Positions 1-12,018 of a stretch of DNA of 64,000 bases are shown one piece after another (the first letter of the stretch is position 1; every line of letters starts with the position of its first letter). This DNA comes from Saxidomus purpurata (Eukaryota > Mollusca > Bivalvia > Venerida > Veneridae): NCBI GenBank assembly GCA_022818135.1, contig JAFMSR010000012.1, positions 23,886,564 to 23,950,563 of the forward strand, read 5' to 3'. The notes beneath the pieces are model-generated. The model made no database searches and was not told where the DNA came from. It was given only the letters and a program-made list of their open reading frames with translations. Both the position numbers and the translations under genes were made by a program.

Positions 1-616
1 TGTTGAAATAAGCTGAGCATGTAACTGAGTAATTACTTAAGTATTTTCATGATATCGGGGCAAGGTGAATTCCTCGCGGTTTGATAAATAAAAAGAAAGT
101 TGTTTACCGAGCACAGCACCAGCAAATGTCATTCTGATTTCGTTGACGCTCCTCGCCTTGCTATAATATTACATGTCTGCTACTTTTGTCTTGATCGTTG
201 TTTTGTAAAAATGGAATTACATTTTCAAGGATGGTCAAAAAGAAATGGAACATCCAGTTGTGTGACTTTTATCTTGCTACATAGACAGTCCGGTTAATTC
301 TCTGGATTACCCCTGGCATGTATAGAAATAATGGCAAGCGTGATGACATCCAGAAAGAGTATTCGAGAGCGATTCAATGAGCTACGGAGCTTTCTTCGTA
401 ATTGAACTAAATAGTATATTAATGGTGCTAATTCGGATGGAAAGTTGATCACCACGAATATTGAAAAATCAGACTATCTATATAATTTCTACATAGGCAT
501 TATTTTACGGTAAAAGGCAGTATTGTGAGAAATCTTTTTTTTAGACTAATGTTGTTACAATAGTCCAAAGATATAATACTGCCTTAAGGATGTGACCGAA
601 AACATGAAAATATATA

Positions 617-1127
617 CTTAAGGACAAAAGTTCTGTCCGGATAAAAATTGTTAAATTAAATTTTAATTTGCAAATTTATTTTTGGAGACTTCTTGCTACA
701 TCACAAGGTATTAAGAACTCTATACAAAAACATTCAATCAACCGTGACGGCATTAACCATGAATTGCACATTAATTTAAATTTTATGTACATGAAGCTTA
801 TAATCACAAAAATTTAAAGTGAGATTTGTTACAAAAGGATAGTCCTATCGAAAGACGTAAAAATCTAGACAAATACTCAACATATGTTGTTATTACGAAG
901 CTTTCAAGATAGCAAAATTTGCGCGTTTTATGTCGACTGGAGGTCAGTGAGCCTACAACACATGTTGCATTTGCGTTATGCGACCATGAACATTCTTTTC
1001 GACGTCACGAACATTGAAAATGTGTAAATTGGTTCGAAAATGATGATATTCTTATGCTTTTCTAATTATGAATAAAATATCCAATTTCAGTTGTTGTGTT
1101 ATACCAGACAGAACTTTTGTCCTTAAG
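617..1127. mobile_element. Tc1/mariner-type MITE with TA target duplication
   Basis: Terminal inverted repeats of about 24 bp start CTTAAGGACAAAAGTTCTGT on the left and recur inverted on the right with one mismatch. The element is flanked on both sides by TA (615-616 and 1128-1129), the target duplication of Tc1/mariner elements. The ~460 bp interior has no transposase ORF, so this is a non-autonomous copy. Confidence 0.75.
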
Positions 1128-2361
1128 TATACGTTTATATAGTACCATACAAAATACATGAAAAATAATTCACAAATAGCAAAATTGACTGAAATATTAC
1201 CTGCTAGTATTTCAGTCATTTGCATGCAAGAAACGACGAAACATCTTAATTTTACACATCTCTTTCATTAACTGACGAGATAACATTCCTTTAATTATAA
1301 TATGTAACAAAAACATCACAATGACTGCCTACCACGCAAACTACAGATACTTGTTTATAGCAAGTGCAAGCGAACTCACTGAACATATCGAAAACAAACT
1401 TAATCTTCCACCATAAAAAATAGTTCCAGCGTCAGATCGTATTCTTAAGCATGGCACACGCAATCTGGCCATCACTATTATCAATCAAAAATTGTTCACA
1501 TTGTGAGACCAGTTAATTCAAAATCCATTTTAATGAATTTTACCATATTGAATGAGAACTTCTTTTAAAGTCCTTTTAAAGTTTATGGTCTCTTTGGGTT
1601 TCTTTTCGTCATAAAACCCAAAGAGGCCATAAACTTTAAAAGGACTTTGACACGGGTCATTTTACTGTATACGAATATCACAAAATGTAGAAGAGTATTA
1701 GAGGTTTTAGAATACAGTTTTGAAATGTTATTACTCTTGTAATTGTTGTCTTTTAAGATATAAGTTAACACATTAAATCACTTGTCACAGTTACAGTTAA
1801 CCTCACCGTTATGCTGCTTTTACCACCAGAGCATATCATGATCATCCTGTACATTTGTGCAGTGTGATTATGTCACGCACTGGTGCTCGTTATGTAGTAA
1901 GTAAGTTCTAAGTGGGTACCCCTTTGAACAATAAATGGTACTGACCTAACTCAACGGGCTTACTGTTAAATGGACCCTCCCTTCATCTAGCAGATTATTG
2001 TCCCGAAACATAAATAATGTGTTTAATGAACGTAAAATGATAAATAAATACAGTTTTTAAGAACAACATATATCGAGAAATGCCTCATTTAGCACAAATA
2101 ATCAACATAGATGCCTTCTTTTATAAATAGTACAACAACAACTTTAACTATATTATTGAACGGTTTACGGTACTACAACTTATTTTGAAACACTGATTTT
2201 ACCGAAAATGACTGGAATGTATAGCTTAAACCATTAAGGTAAGTAATAGTACCTGCAAATATATTATATATGATTTTGAAGCTATTTAGTTTGACACCAG
2301 TTATAGGGAGTGTCTGTTTTACATCTCTGTCCTTTAAACTCAAACTCAGATATCGAGCTTT
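1128..2361. other. Non-coding stretch with one hairpin
   Basis: No coding exon, RNA gene or known element is recognised here apart from the hairpin at 1567-1648. Short ORFs on the minus strand show no protein similarity that I recognise. Confidence 0.5.
1567..1648. repeat. Perfect-arm hairpin (35-bp arms)
   Basis: The arms at 1567-1601 and 1614-1648 are reverse complements over 35 bp with a single G/T-type mismatch. They are separated by a 12-bp loop. This could be a foldback element remnant or a small-RNA-like hairpin. No target duplication is obvious. Confidence 0.75.
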
Positions 2362-2688
2362 GTACGTTTTCGTAAATATCCGTAAATATCCGTAATTTTC
2401 CGTGATATGCATATGATTATCTTCCGTAATCAGCTAACGTGTAATGCAGCCCGTAAGCTATATACCTTCCTGCAGTCGTTTGAAGTTTTATGTACTGTTT
2501 TTATTTGTAATATGTTCTTATCATATGCGACATTCAAACAGAAGATTGATCTGGTCTGTCTTGCACTACTTTCGCATAGCGCATGTTTACAGTTGTTATT
2601 CGCACATAGCACAGTTAAATTTCTTGCAGTGTTTGAAATGTGGTATACTAACTTAGGCCTAGGGGACTTTCAGTCCCCAGGCCAAAAA
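2362..2688. repeat. Dispersed ~330-bp repeat, copy 1
   Basis: This is highly similar to 41304-41650 in the same orientation, about 39 kb away. Both copies begin with several CCGTAA-type short repeats and end in a palindrome around GGCCTAGGGGACTTTCAGTC. Both strands have short ORFs in both copies, but the proteins are not recognisable. The copies are best read as an unclassified interspersed element; the second copy carries an extra ~30 bp near its start. Confidence 0.75.
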
Positions 2689-3797
2689 CGGGGAAGACAT
2701 GTTAATCGCTTTCTACAAAAGTGATATTAATGATATATTTAATAGCAACACTTGGATTTCGTTAAAACATTTCTTTAAAACAGTACATTTGCAAATCGGA
2801 GTTATACTGAAAAAAATCCATCTTAAAAATGAAATACGTAGACAAAACACTCGGGTAGCTTTGACGATTCACGGCATATACTCATGTCATCGTAAATCTT
2901 AATATTAAGAACAAAAACCTGTTTAATACGAGAGAATACTTTTTCGATCATTACTCTTAATTAGAACGCATGAAGTGCATGATATTTTATGAATTTTATG
3001 AATATTGCAGGCGTATGTGATGCAAGAGAATGTGCGGTACCTAATATAAAAGTTTTGGCAATCCTTCTGTAAATTGTATTTTAATAGCTTTAAAATCTAT
3101 GCTTTTTTCAAGTCATAAAATTTTATGGTTTTCAACAAAAGCATATTATATGCATTTTAAGGAGAACCATGTGCAACAACTACAGAATTAAACATAATAT
3201 CATAATTGCAACACGTGTAAATGCGCATCAGTAGGAACATTTTTTGCTGCATGAAAAGTGTCTCTATATAAAACAGACATAACATTTAGTTTAGGTGTCA
3301 AATAAAGAAAGTTCTTGGTGTCATGAATAATGGATTATAGTGTAACAAAGGTCTTCAGTTTGTAGCTACAAAGTATCAATTTCTCCAGGGAAAAACTGTA
3401 CAGTATGTTTGTAAAATGTTCCTATTTGAAACAAAAAGACGCAAAGACCTGCACGAGAGTCTTTGATATTTCGTGTTAAATGAATGCACTGTGTCTCAAT
3501 TGGCTACATTATACAGAACGACGAAGCTGATTGTATTAATAAGATACTGCGTTCGCCATTGTATTTCATTGCGCTTACAGAGCCTCATAAAATAACACTA
3601 AGGAGGACAGCTAGTGTTCATTGCAAACAAGTAGAAATCTGATGCATTAAGGATAATAGCAGTTTCGCCTTGGCAGCGAAATAGACTTGACTCTATTCTT
3701 CTGGAATAACAACGTATAAATGAACGCTCCATTATCTTTAATGCCTATTGGAAAATTAGTTTTAGTAATAAAATAAGCATAGGTGAAAAATGCAATA

Positions 3798-4176
3798 ATG
3801 GAAACGTCTGAATGTGAAGGAAGTTCTCGAGTAAGAAGAGCAAGGTCATTTAGGGAGCGCCCTGAAAGAGGCGGAGAAGCCCTTCGTCGTGTGCGTTCCT
3901 TCAAGACTACGTCAAAAGGACTGGTGAACCGCGGTGATTCTTTTAAAAAACATGACAATGAAGGGGCCAGCGTTTCAAATTCAAAAGCATATGAATCAAT
4001 AGAAACAGCAAAGACAAAAAACAGTTATAAAATTCCGCAGTTAATAACAACAGGAAGTGATTGTGGGCAACATCACTTTAGGATATTATTTACCGGAGCC
4101 GAAGCGGTTGGGAAATCGTCCATAATAGATCAGTTTATGACATCTGAATTTCTCGGTAGTGGACATTTTAATGTTT
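3798..4176 (+). CDS. RGK-family small GTPase, first coding exon copy A
   Basis: The exon encodes 126 residues plus one base of the next codon and ends at a GTAAGT donor (4177). Residues ~10-60 hold the RGK-type basic/serine region (RRARSFRERPE, RRVRSFKTTSKGLVNRGDS). The P-loop GAEAVGKSS is at about residues 104-112, followed by QFMTSEFLG, a signature of invertebrate Rad/Rem-like proteins. RGK proteins are known to inhibit voltage-gated calcium channels and to affect the cytoskeleton. ATG 3798 is the first in-frame ATG; an in-frame TAG lies at 3780-3782. A two-codon upstream ORF (ATG 3790) has its stop overlapping this ATG. Compared with copies B and C it lacks the first ~110 residues, and its P-loop has Glu and Ala where Ras has Gly12 and Gly13. 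The rest of the G domain must come from downstream exons (56483 or beyond), or the protein may end in the exon at 4403. Confidence 0.85.
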
Positions 4177-4402
4177 GTAAGTACCTATTTTATCGAATTT
4201 CTAACAAAAACTTTCATTTAATCTGATTGCTTTCAAAACATTTTTCTCGCGAAACCTTCCCAATATTATAACTAAACACTTGCTTGGAATCACCTAATTT
4301 GCCTCCATGTAAGTTTTATATTTTAGTGAAACTTACTATTTCTTCATTAACTGTATATATGTAATTTTGGACTCCTTTTAATAAGTCTAACTAATTTTGC
4401 AG

Positions 4403-4479
4403 TTGTATATCTGGTGTCTTTTATCGTGGCGTATGGATTGGGTTTACTGTTTGGATATGCAGTCTGGATGCTACTCTGA
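4403..4479 (+). CDS. Candidate alternative terminal exon encoding a membrane tail
   Basis: A strong acceptor (CTAAC branch-like motif, TTTTGCAG ending at 4402) precedes an open stretch. Joined to the phase-1 end of exon copy A (4176), it continues in frame for about 25 residues and stops at TGA 4477-4479. The residues are almost all hydrophobic (start VYLVSFIVAYG, end GYAVWMLL) and of transmembrane length, with no charged residue. The stretch is more GC-rich than the surrounding intron. If used, the product would be a ~150-residue protein with the P-loop but no G3-G5 motifs, tail-anchored in a membrane. No equivalent was seen after copies B and C. This is a prediction from sequence only; it could be chance or an unused cryptic exon. 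Confidence 0.4.
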
Positions 4480-5640
4480 GTAGATTTATATGCTTTCATT
4501 TCCTAGTAAAGTTGAAACATTTCATTTTGAGAGCTACCCTCGATTTTGTATTTCCGATGCAGTGGTCACCATAATGGAAAACCTCTTTCAGTTTTGTTTT
4601 TAAATGCGTAATCGCATTTTAAGTTAAATGTATGAAGTAAACTCATATTTTATCAGAATTTTGAAATAATTCAATGTGGAAACACATACTGTCTTGTAAT
4701 GTACATTAGATTATAATATACAATGTATCACTTTGCTGTGTACATTTTGAACAGACAATTCATTAATGGAAAAACACACCACGAAAAAAAAAAAAAAAAC
4801 ACAAACACAAAAAAAAAGGGGAAACCAAAGGGGGGGTTTCCTTCCCCCCCCCCCCCGGGGGCAAAGCGGACGCGATATAATTGACAAAATACGTTTTATA
4901 GCTTCAAACGCCATCGAGTTGGCAAGTTAAACTGTCACGAATTGAAAAATCTTTAAGTGAAAGAATCCTTAGTGGATTTACGTTGTGTTTCTACCTCAAT
5001 TCTAAATAATATTATTTTACAAGTTACAACATCATTAGAGACTATGTCATTAATTGTACTGCATTCAAGGAAACCTTAATAACAGGGTTCTCTAATAAAG
5101 CTCTAGATATCTATAATATTTCTTGTGCAGAACCAAGCCATTCATTCAAGGAGTGACAAGAAGCTTCAGCCTTAAATTAGTAGGTATTGAAGAGTTTTCT
5201 ACAATTTGAACCTATAAAATATATGTTTTTATACTCGAGTTTACGGTTATGCTTTCTACATACTCCGGAAAATTGCCATACATAAATATAAAAGTGTGTG
5301 TAAATGCGAAAAGACTATTTCTTCCTTTTCACTCTATAATTATGTCTTCATTATATTTTCCTTGAGATGAAAAAAATGTTCCTTTAGCAAATTAAAAACA
5401 ACCACATGGTGCTTAATCTAAAGTAAGCAATATTCGTACGCTGTAAATTAATCGCTCCACATTTGGAAAGTTGAACATAGAGTTTAATCAAAATCTTAGA
5501 AAAAATTAGGCCCGATGTGCTATTGTAATAATGAGATATATTTGTTCCCTATTTAAATGTTTATATAGTATTTTTTACACAGATACTATTTTACGTAAAT
5601 AATTGTTAGTTCACCGACTCAAATCTACCACCATATAATT
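4480..5640. other. Intronic/non-coding stretch with a low-complexity patch
   Basis: No gene or known element is recognised. At about 4785-4863 an A-run is followed by G-runs and a C14-type run; this patch resembles an assembly or consensus artefact (see findings). Confidence 0.5.
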
Positions 5641-6500
5641 CAACAAAGAAGTTGTTTCAAGTCTTTCTTATATACATGTCTAAATGAAAATAACAGCAAG
5701 TGGGGGGGGGCAAATTTCGAACACGAGACATGATTTTTAATAAACATGTTAGGCGGCCACTACACAATACTACAAAGCAACTATCTCAGTTTTATTCATT
5801 GCAGTATTTGACATGAAGTTGTTCTTATATGCCTATATGAAATATAGCAATGCCCTTGTCAGAGACAACTTTTTCCCTGTGCATTGCTCAAAGAAAATGT
5901 AGTGTCTGACAAGAATATTTAAAGCCTTTCGGATACATTTCTATAGAAAACAAATGAACCTCGGGTAGAGTAGCACTATATAATTCTACGAAACAAATAT
6001 TTAAACTAGATGCCTTACAATTTCATATCAAATTTCATATCAAATATTTGATTGTTTTATATATATGTCTATGTGAAAAAAAACATTCGAGGAGGGATCC
6101 AATTTCAAACTCTCATTTGAACAAATTAAGTTGAGGCCCACTACACGATGGTACATACCAAACTTCAAGTTTTTATATATAAATCCCTGGAAAACAGATG
6201 ATCCCCGGACTTGCTTAATATTCACCCAAGGGGTATGATTTTAACAAACTTGGTTGATGATCACTACTCAATGCTACAGAGCAAATTTCTTAGTTCAAGG
6301 CCTTGTACTTTCTGACAAGAGGACTTTGTCTTATACACATGTCTTTGTGAAAATACTACTCCTTGGACAGTGCCAATTTTAACCCTAGAGCAGGATTTGT
6401 ACGAACTTCGTAGAAGACGCTATACGCCAAATACTTGAACTGAAGACCTTTAGAATTCTGATATGAAGATCTTTTCAAGATTTTCTTAAACTTTTAAAGC
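5640..6500. repeat. Decayed tandem repeat, ~280-bp period
   Basis: Phrases such as 'cttatatacatgtctaaatg', 'caaattt..aac' and 'ccactacacaatactacaaa' recur in diverged form near 5670-5790, 6060-6150 and 6230-6420. The wording resembles a widespread bivalve tandem repeat family. It is strongly diverged, so unit borders are approximate. Confidence 0.5.
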
Positions 6501-8295
6501 ATACAGTGATCTTCAATCTTAAGTTTTTAAAAAGGCTGAAAAATGTTATACTTTTAAATATGAACCGGAAAACATTCATTGAAATAAAGCAAACTATGGG
6601 TGAACAACTGCAACGTGCACTTCATGCGTTAGATGTGATGGAAACAGGTTGAACACTAGTATGAGAAAAATATCTCGATTTTATTTAATTATCTAAGAAG
6701 ATTGAATTATTCCGACTTAATTACTTAGCTAAACTTTAGAAATCTTTGGATTAATAGACCAATATTCTGTTGGGAGAAAGGCGACTGAAATTGAACAATA
6801 TACGAAGTCTTAGAAGACATACGGTATCTCTCCAGTCAACCCTTACCATATCATGTATTATATATTCGCACTTATAATAATATCAACATACTGCAAAAAT
6901 GTTGCTGTGCAATTAAAATTATTTTTCCATATATTTGATGAATGTTATGGGATATCTGTGTTTAGCTTACAAGGATCAAGTGAAGTCATTTGTGAAATTA
7001 ATGCGCCCCCCAATTCCGAAAATACATGTTTTGATATACAGCGTAGTGTCGTTTTACAATGCTATTTCAGACATTAAGGCAAGATGATTTTATGAAGCAA
7101 TGAAATGAATACGAAACACATTGTTTTAGAGCGAACAAATCCCAGCGCGGTATTATTGATCTGTCAGAAAATGCATTATTCGAGCAGTGATTTCTTAGGC
7201 ACAATTAGGCTTTATGTCAGGAAAATAAACTAAAATTCTTGTATTTTTGTGCCGTTTTTTACATATTCAAAGTTGTAAAATGTCAAAGAAGGAGAACACA
7301 TTTATAATCGATCTAATGTTTGCTTCCCAAAAGCTTTTGAACTAACATGAAGTAACCTTATATTTTTTTAAGATATAGAAATAAGTATCACTCTATGTTA
7401 CGAGTATAGGCCATAATCGAATAATCATTTGCAACATATTTAACATCTAAATTTGAACTTCAGTGAATCAAAGTCCCAAAGAATAACTGATGTTTTCGCA
7501 CACGGTCAAGTCGGCCTCTTTGAACATTCAATACGCATACCACCTTTCCTCGAACGTTTCCATTCGAGACTGCAAGTCGATACCCTGAAAATACCATATT
7601 AGCGTCTAATTATAGAGTGCAACTCTGAAAATGAAATAACATGATTTAGCACTGTGGTCCGCATTTCAAAGACAAACTTTCAGATGCATTCTATAAATTA
7701 AATCTACAGAACGCATTAGATTATAACTAAGTAATGGAGGATGCTTTTCAAAGTGGAAATGTTTGTACACTCTTACATAATAACAATAAACCGAGAATAA
7801 ACCGAGAATTTAAGCATGCTAAAATGTATACGCATACAAGTTATCTATTAGAGATGACTGTGTAAGAAATAAGAGCGGTATCAATAAAATATAGAGTGAT
7901 GTGTTTGAGGTAGTGCATCAGTTATGGATACATAGTTTTAATTTCTCTTGGGATGTTTTATGTAAAACTATTGTTAAATGTTAAGAAACATGGCAGATAA
8001 TAACTTTGAATGAAACCTGAATTGAAACAAACTGAACCTTAATCGGATATTTATAAAGAGCGACATAATCTTATTATATTTCTAGTATGATGTTTTTTTA
8101 AGTACACGGTTTCACGGCAAATGGCCGAAGTGATCGTGCACATGCTATGCAGTCGTGGCAGAGAAATAGGCGCTTATGACTTTACTCTTCACAAATGCAT
8201 GCTCTAATATAACACCCCTCAGTAAATAAGTATTCTAAATACTTATTCCCGTTAAGATAACATCATTAGAAAACCAGAAAAGCTTGTGAAAGATG
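6500..8295. other. Non-coding stretch, nothing recognised
   Basis: AT-rich sequence without a recognisable exon, RNA gene or repeat. The 74-residue ORF at 6853-7077 has no similarity I recognise. Confidence 0.4.
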
Positions 8296-8643
8296 AACGA
8301 GAAAAAGAGCAATATCATTCAAAGAACATCCCGAAAGATGCGGAGAAAGAGGTTTTCTATGTTCGATGTTCATTTTTACAATATCAAACGGATTGTTGAA
8401 TCCTAAAGTCTCAATGACCTTTTTTTCTAAAAATGACACTGGCTGTACAAATGGTTCAAATGATAATGGTTATGATGTTATTGCTAAAAAAGAAGACAAG
8501 AAACTGTTATGAAATACCACAGGTAATTACTGGAGGAAGTGAATGTTCACATCATCACTTCAGACATTAACTGCAGCAGCTAAAGCGGTTGGAAAACTCT
8601 TCCATTACGTATCAGTTATCAAATCAATACATCTGAATTTCTC
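8296..8643 (+). pseudogene. Dead copy of the RGK first exon (closest to copy A)
   Basis: The DNA can be followed along exon copy A from its basic/serine region, through the segment upstream of the P-loop (shared GGAAGTGA.TGT context), to the 'catctgaatttctcgg' end. It carries several frameshifts, a deletion of about 12 bp before the P-loop and an in-frame TAA. The GKS of the P-loop reads GKL. The splice donor at the 3' end is lost. It cannot encode a functional exon. Confidence 0.75.
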
Positions 8644-8879
8644 GGTAAAGAAATTTCTAGAGTAGTTCGTATGCTTCATTCCTTTTAAGATTTGTTTTCT
8701 GTACAGTTCATTCACGTTAATGTGAATGTAAGTGTAATATTCCTGTGTTAATTCATTGGATAGTCTAAGGATTAGATGAGTATGTGCACGCATGGTCAAC
8801 CTTTTTATGCACTGGTTGTAAACATTAATGTACACATATATCTATTACGTCACCGTCACATTATCCAAAATGGACTGTA

Positions 8880-9077
8880 TTTAGAGTTTATACTAATTTA
8901 TTTTAGCTCGATTATGAAGAAAGCTTGTAGCTTATCGAGTCACTCTCGAGTCCGCTTCCTGGAAAAACCAGTACTGGTGTCATATGAGGAAGTATGGTCG
9001 TGACCCCAGTGGGGCTCGAACCCGCAACCTCCGGGTTCAGCAGCCAACACCTGAAACTCTACACCAACGCTCCCCTG
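8880..9077 (-). mobile_element. tRNA-derived SINE
   Basis: Read on the minus strand, a tRNA-like head contains an A-box-like TGGTGTAGAG and a perfect B box GGTTCGAGCCC (around 9012-9022). It is followed by a body with CAGGAAGCGGACTCGAGAGT and ATCGAGCTAAAATAAA, phrases I associate with molluscan SINEs. The 3' end near 8880 is approximate. Confidence 0.7.
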
Positions 9078-9079
9078 TA

Positions 9080-12018
9080 TTTGATGACATTTGCCAACGC
9101 AAATTTGTTTTGGGTTCAGAAAACAATTCGCTAGTCTTACTTAGTTCATCTATTGGGCTTTAAAGTCCCAGGATCTTATTGAATTTACTGATATAGTTAA
9201 ATATATTTACCGATAGGATAGTGATAAAACCATGTTCTACTCACTCTAAATCTATTTGACATAATGCCTTTATTTCGTATTCAAGTAGTTTCTTAATGTA
9301 AAATAGTTGCCAGAAAGCCTTTCTTATTTTTTGTAATCTCATTGAAAAAGATACTGCGCTTTATTTCTAACATGTACTTTTCGATTTGAAAAACAAAGTT
9401 ATGAATGTTTTGGGTACAATTAAAGGTCATTTCCGCCGGTAAGACATCTTTCTGGGTAAAATTAGAGCTACATGTAATTGTGGTCCTGGGACTTTAAGAT
9501 GTCATTGTAAACACCTTTGTACGATGCATATAATAGCTATGTGTGGTAAAAAAGTTAAAGGAAACAAGGTGCATATGTTCTTCCTATAAAACGTTTTAAA
9601 TGTATTCGTAAGTGTTTACAAATGACATAAATGACATCAATAAAAGCCTGTTATATTGTAAATACTTTCGCACTTGGTGACAGTAAACAAATTCCAGATT
9701 TTTTCTTATCGCATGTTTATATACATATGTTATCTTTATATGGCACTTTCACATATCTAGCATTCTAAAAGCCACTGTTGAGTTACGTTTGCTATTTTCC
9801 TTGTTTTTCCCTCACAAATGTACATGTAACTGTAACAGTTTCAGCAAAAGGAGATGAAATTACGCTTTATTTTGACTGTTAATGTTGGTGGAAGTTTTAT
9901 TTTCTATAATCAAAGAAACAAAAGTTTGAGTGGTTGGTGTAAAATGAAGTCGCCATATTTGTTTTCATGGAATGTCAGAGGAAACGCTGAATACACTGAA
10001 ACAAAATTCTTGACCAAACCTAACAAAGTATTTGCATTTATGACCCCAACGATCTAACGCATAATCTGACACACCTGACAGTTCAGTTGGATAAAAATAT
10101 CTAATGTTGAAAGTTGCTAAATGCTTCCGTACTTGTTATCATATTGTTGATGCTATAATTCTAATACAAGTAATTACAAAAAATTACTGGGCGCAGCTAC
10201 ATTGTTATAACAGATCAAAGCTGTCCCTTAGGAGTTTCATAACCATGCAATGTATTTTCTATCTCTATTATATCCTTTATTGATTCTTTTATTGCTTTGT
10301 CAGACTAAATGGTATTTCCTAATGGACCAGGTTCTAATATAAATAGACGACTTGCGTTGTAACAACTTTCATTTAATACTTTTCACTGCCCGCCTTATTG
10401 ATGAGTCTTTCCATCCTTTCCTCTTGTTGTTCGTGTCATTAAGAATCTTCCTTTGTTTTAAAAAAGTGAACATTACATCGTATATAATTGGCTTTTTATT
10501 TATCAAGTAAATAAATCGTATACAAAATATTGGTGAATATATCTGGCCATGTTTCGTTGAAACTAAGTAAAAAGAAATTGGACTAGACTAATTTTGATAT
10601 AATGGTTCACCGAATTCAGTATAATACTTTGTACTTAAGCTTACAAGAGTATATAGCAATGATAAAATACACACTTGTATCGCTGCACAGAGCTCTTGTA
10701 ACACTTGAGCGTCTGCTAGACAGGCAATAAAATTCCTTTGTGCGGTAAAGTAACATTGGAAATAATATCAATATTAGAGTAAAATACACCTGCTGCACAT
10801 TGAGAATAAACAGTTGTTTTGATTGTAAACATAAATATAAAAGTTGTTTGCTTATTTACTCTATGAAATACAATACGAATATACGCCTAAAGACTGTTTA
10901 GAAGTTGTCGTAAATTGTTTAGTGTACTGCATAAAAAAATGTAAGTGGATTTTGCATATAGTTCGGGCGTACATTTGCAGATGCACTCTTTTTGGTCTGG
11001 CATTGATTTGGAAATACGTCAGTAACGAAACGTATATTTAAAGACATGGTTTCCGTTATACATCCTACCTTCAGTATAATTATGTAATGCTTTTTTGGGG
11101 GTGACCGTCATATTTGCTTATTGGCATCACTTGCTTTTAAAGGTTTCATTAATACTTTAAATACTAAACGAAACTTCTAACGTATAACCTGTCCTTTTCC
11201 TTCTTTATTTAGTTATCAACCCTTTCGATATCTGCCAGCTTAATATTAGCTATCGATGCACGACATCTATCATGTCTTAAGACTTATTAGACTTAAAATG
11301 ACTTATCATGGGTTATTGCCTTGATGCTCTGCCTTGGGTAACCTACTCTTAAAATTCTCTTCCGTATGCAATTTGTATCACTCGATCATTTTGAAATGTA
11401 TTTATCGGAAGTATCTATACAGTGTTTTCATAAATGCAGGTTTTGTACACTGATAGATAAACAAGCTGTCATATATTCGAAAGGTTGATAATCAAATAAA
11501 GCTGGAAATGGGCAGGTGGTGCAAATTCCAGTCACAACCGGTAAAGTTAGCAAAATAAGCCTCATGTGTTATTGAGCAATCAAACCATCATTAACAGCTG
11601 TATTATATATTTTGATGGATAGCTATTCAGAAGACAAGATCGCTGTATCTGTATTCTCCTGCACGAAAGAGACATTATGTCTCGATGTATGTTCTTCTTG
11701 AAAACAAAACAACATATCTTAATGATGCAATCTGCCAGTTTTAGGATATTCCCCATTAATGTGACTTGTCATCACATGAAATAGTATTGAACATTGAAGG
11801 TCTAGCACGAACTCACGATCGCTTGTTTTGTTCGCCGATTCTGTATCAAAGTTAATTTTTATTTGAGTTGACCTTATCAAACGTACATGACCAGACATTA
11901 ATGCGAAGTGCATACAAATCAATGATACAGAAAAAAATGAAAAATTCCACATTTAAGGATATCCTCGGCTCCATTCGATAAAGAAGTGACTTTGAACTGA
12001 TTCTACACTGTATCCCAA
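9080..12018. other. Non-coding stretch, nothing recognised
   Basis: No exon, RNA gene or repeat is recognised in this ~2.9 kb. Short ORFs on both strands look like chance. Confidence 0.4.
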
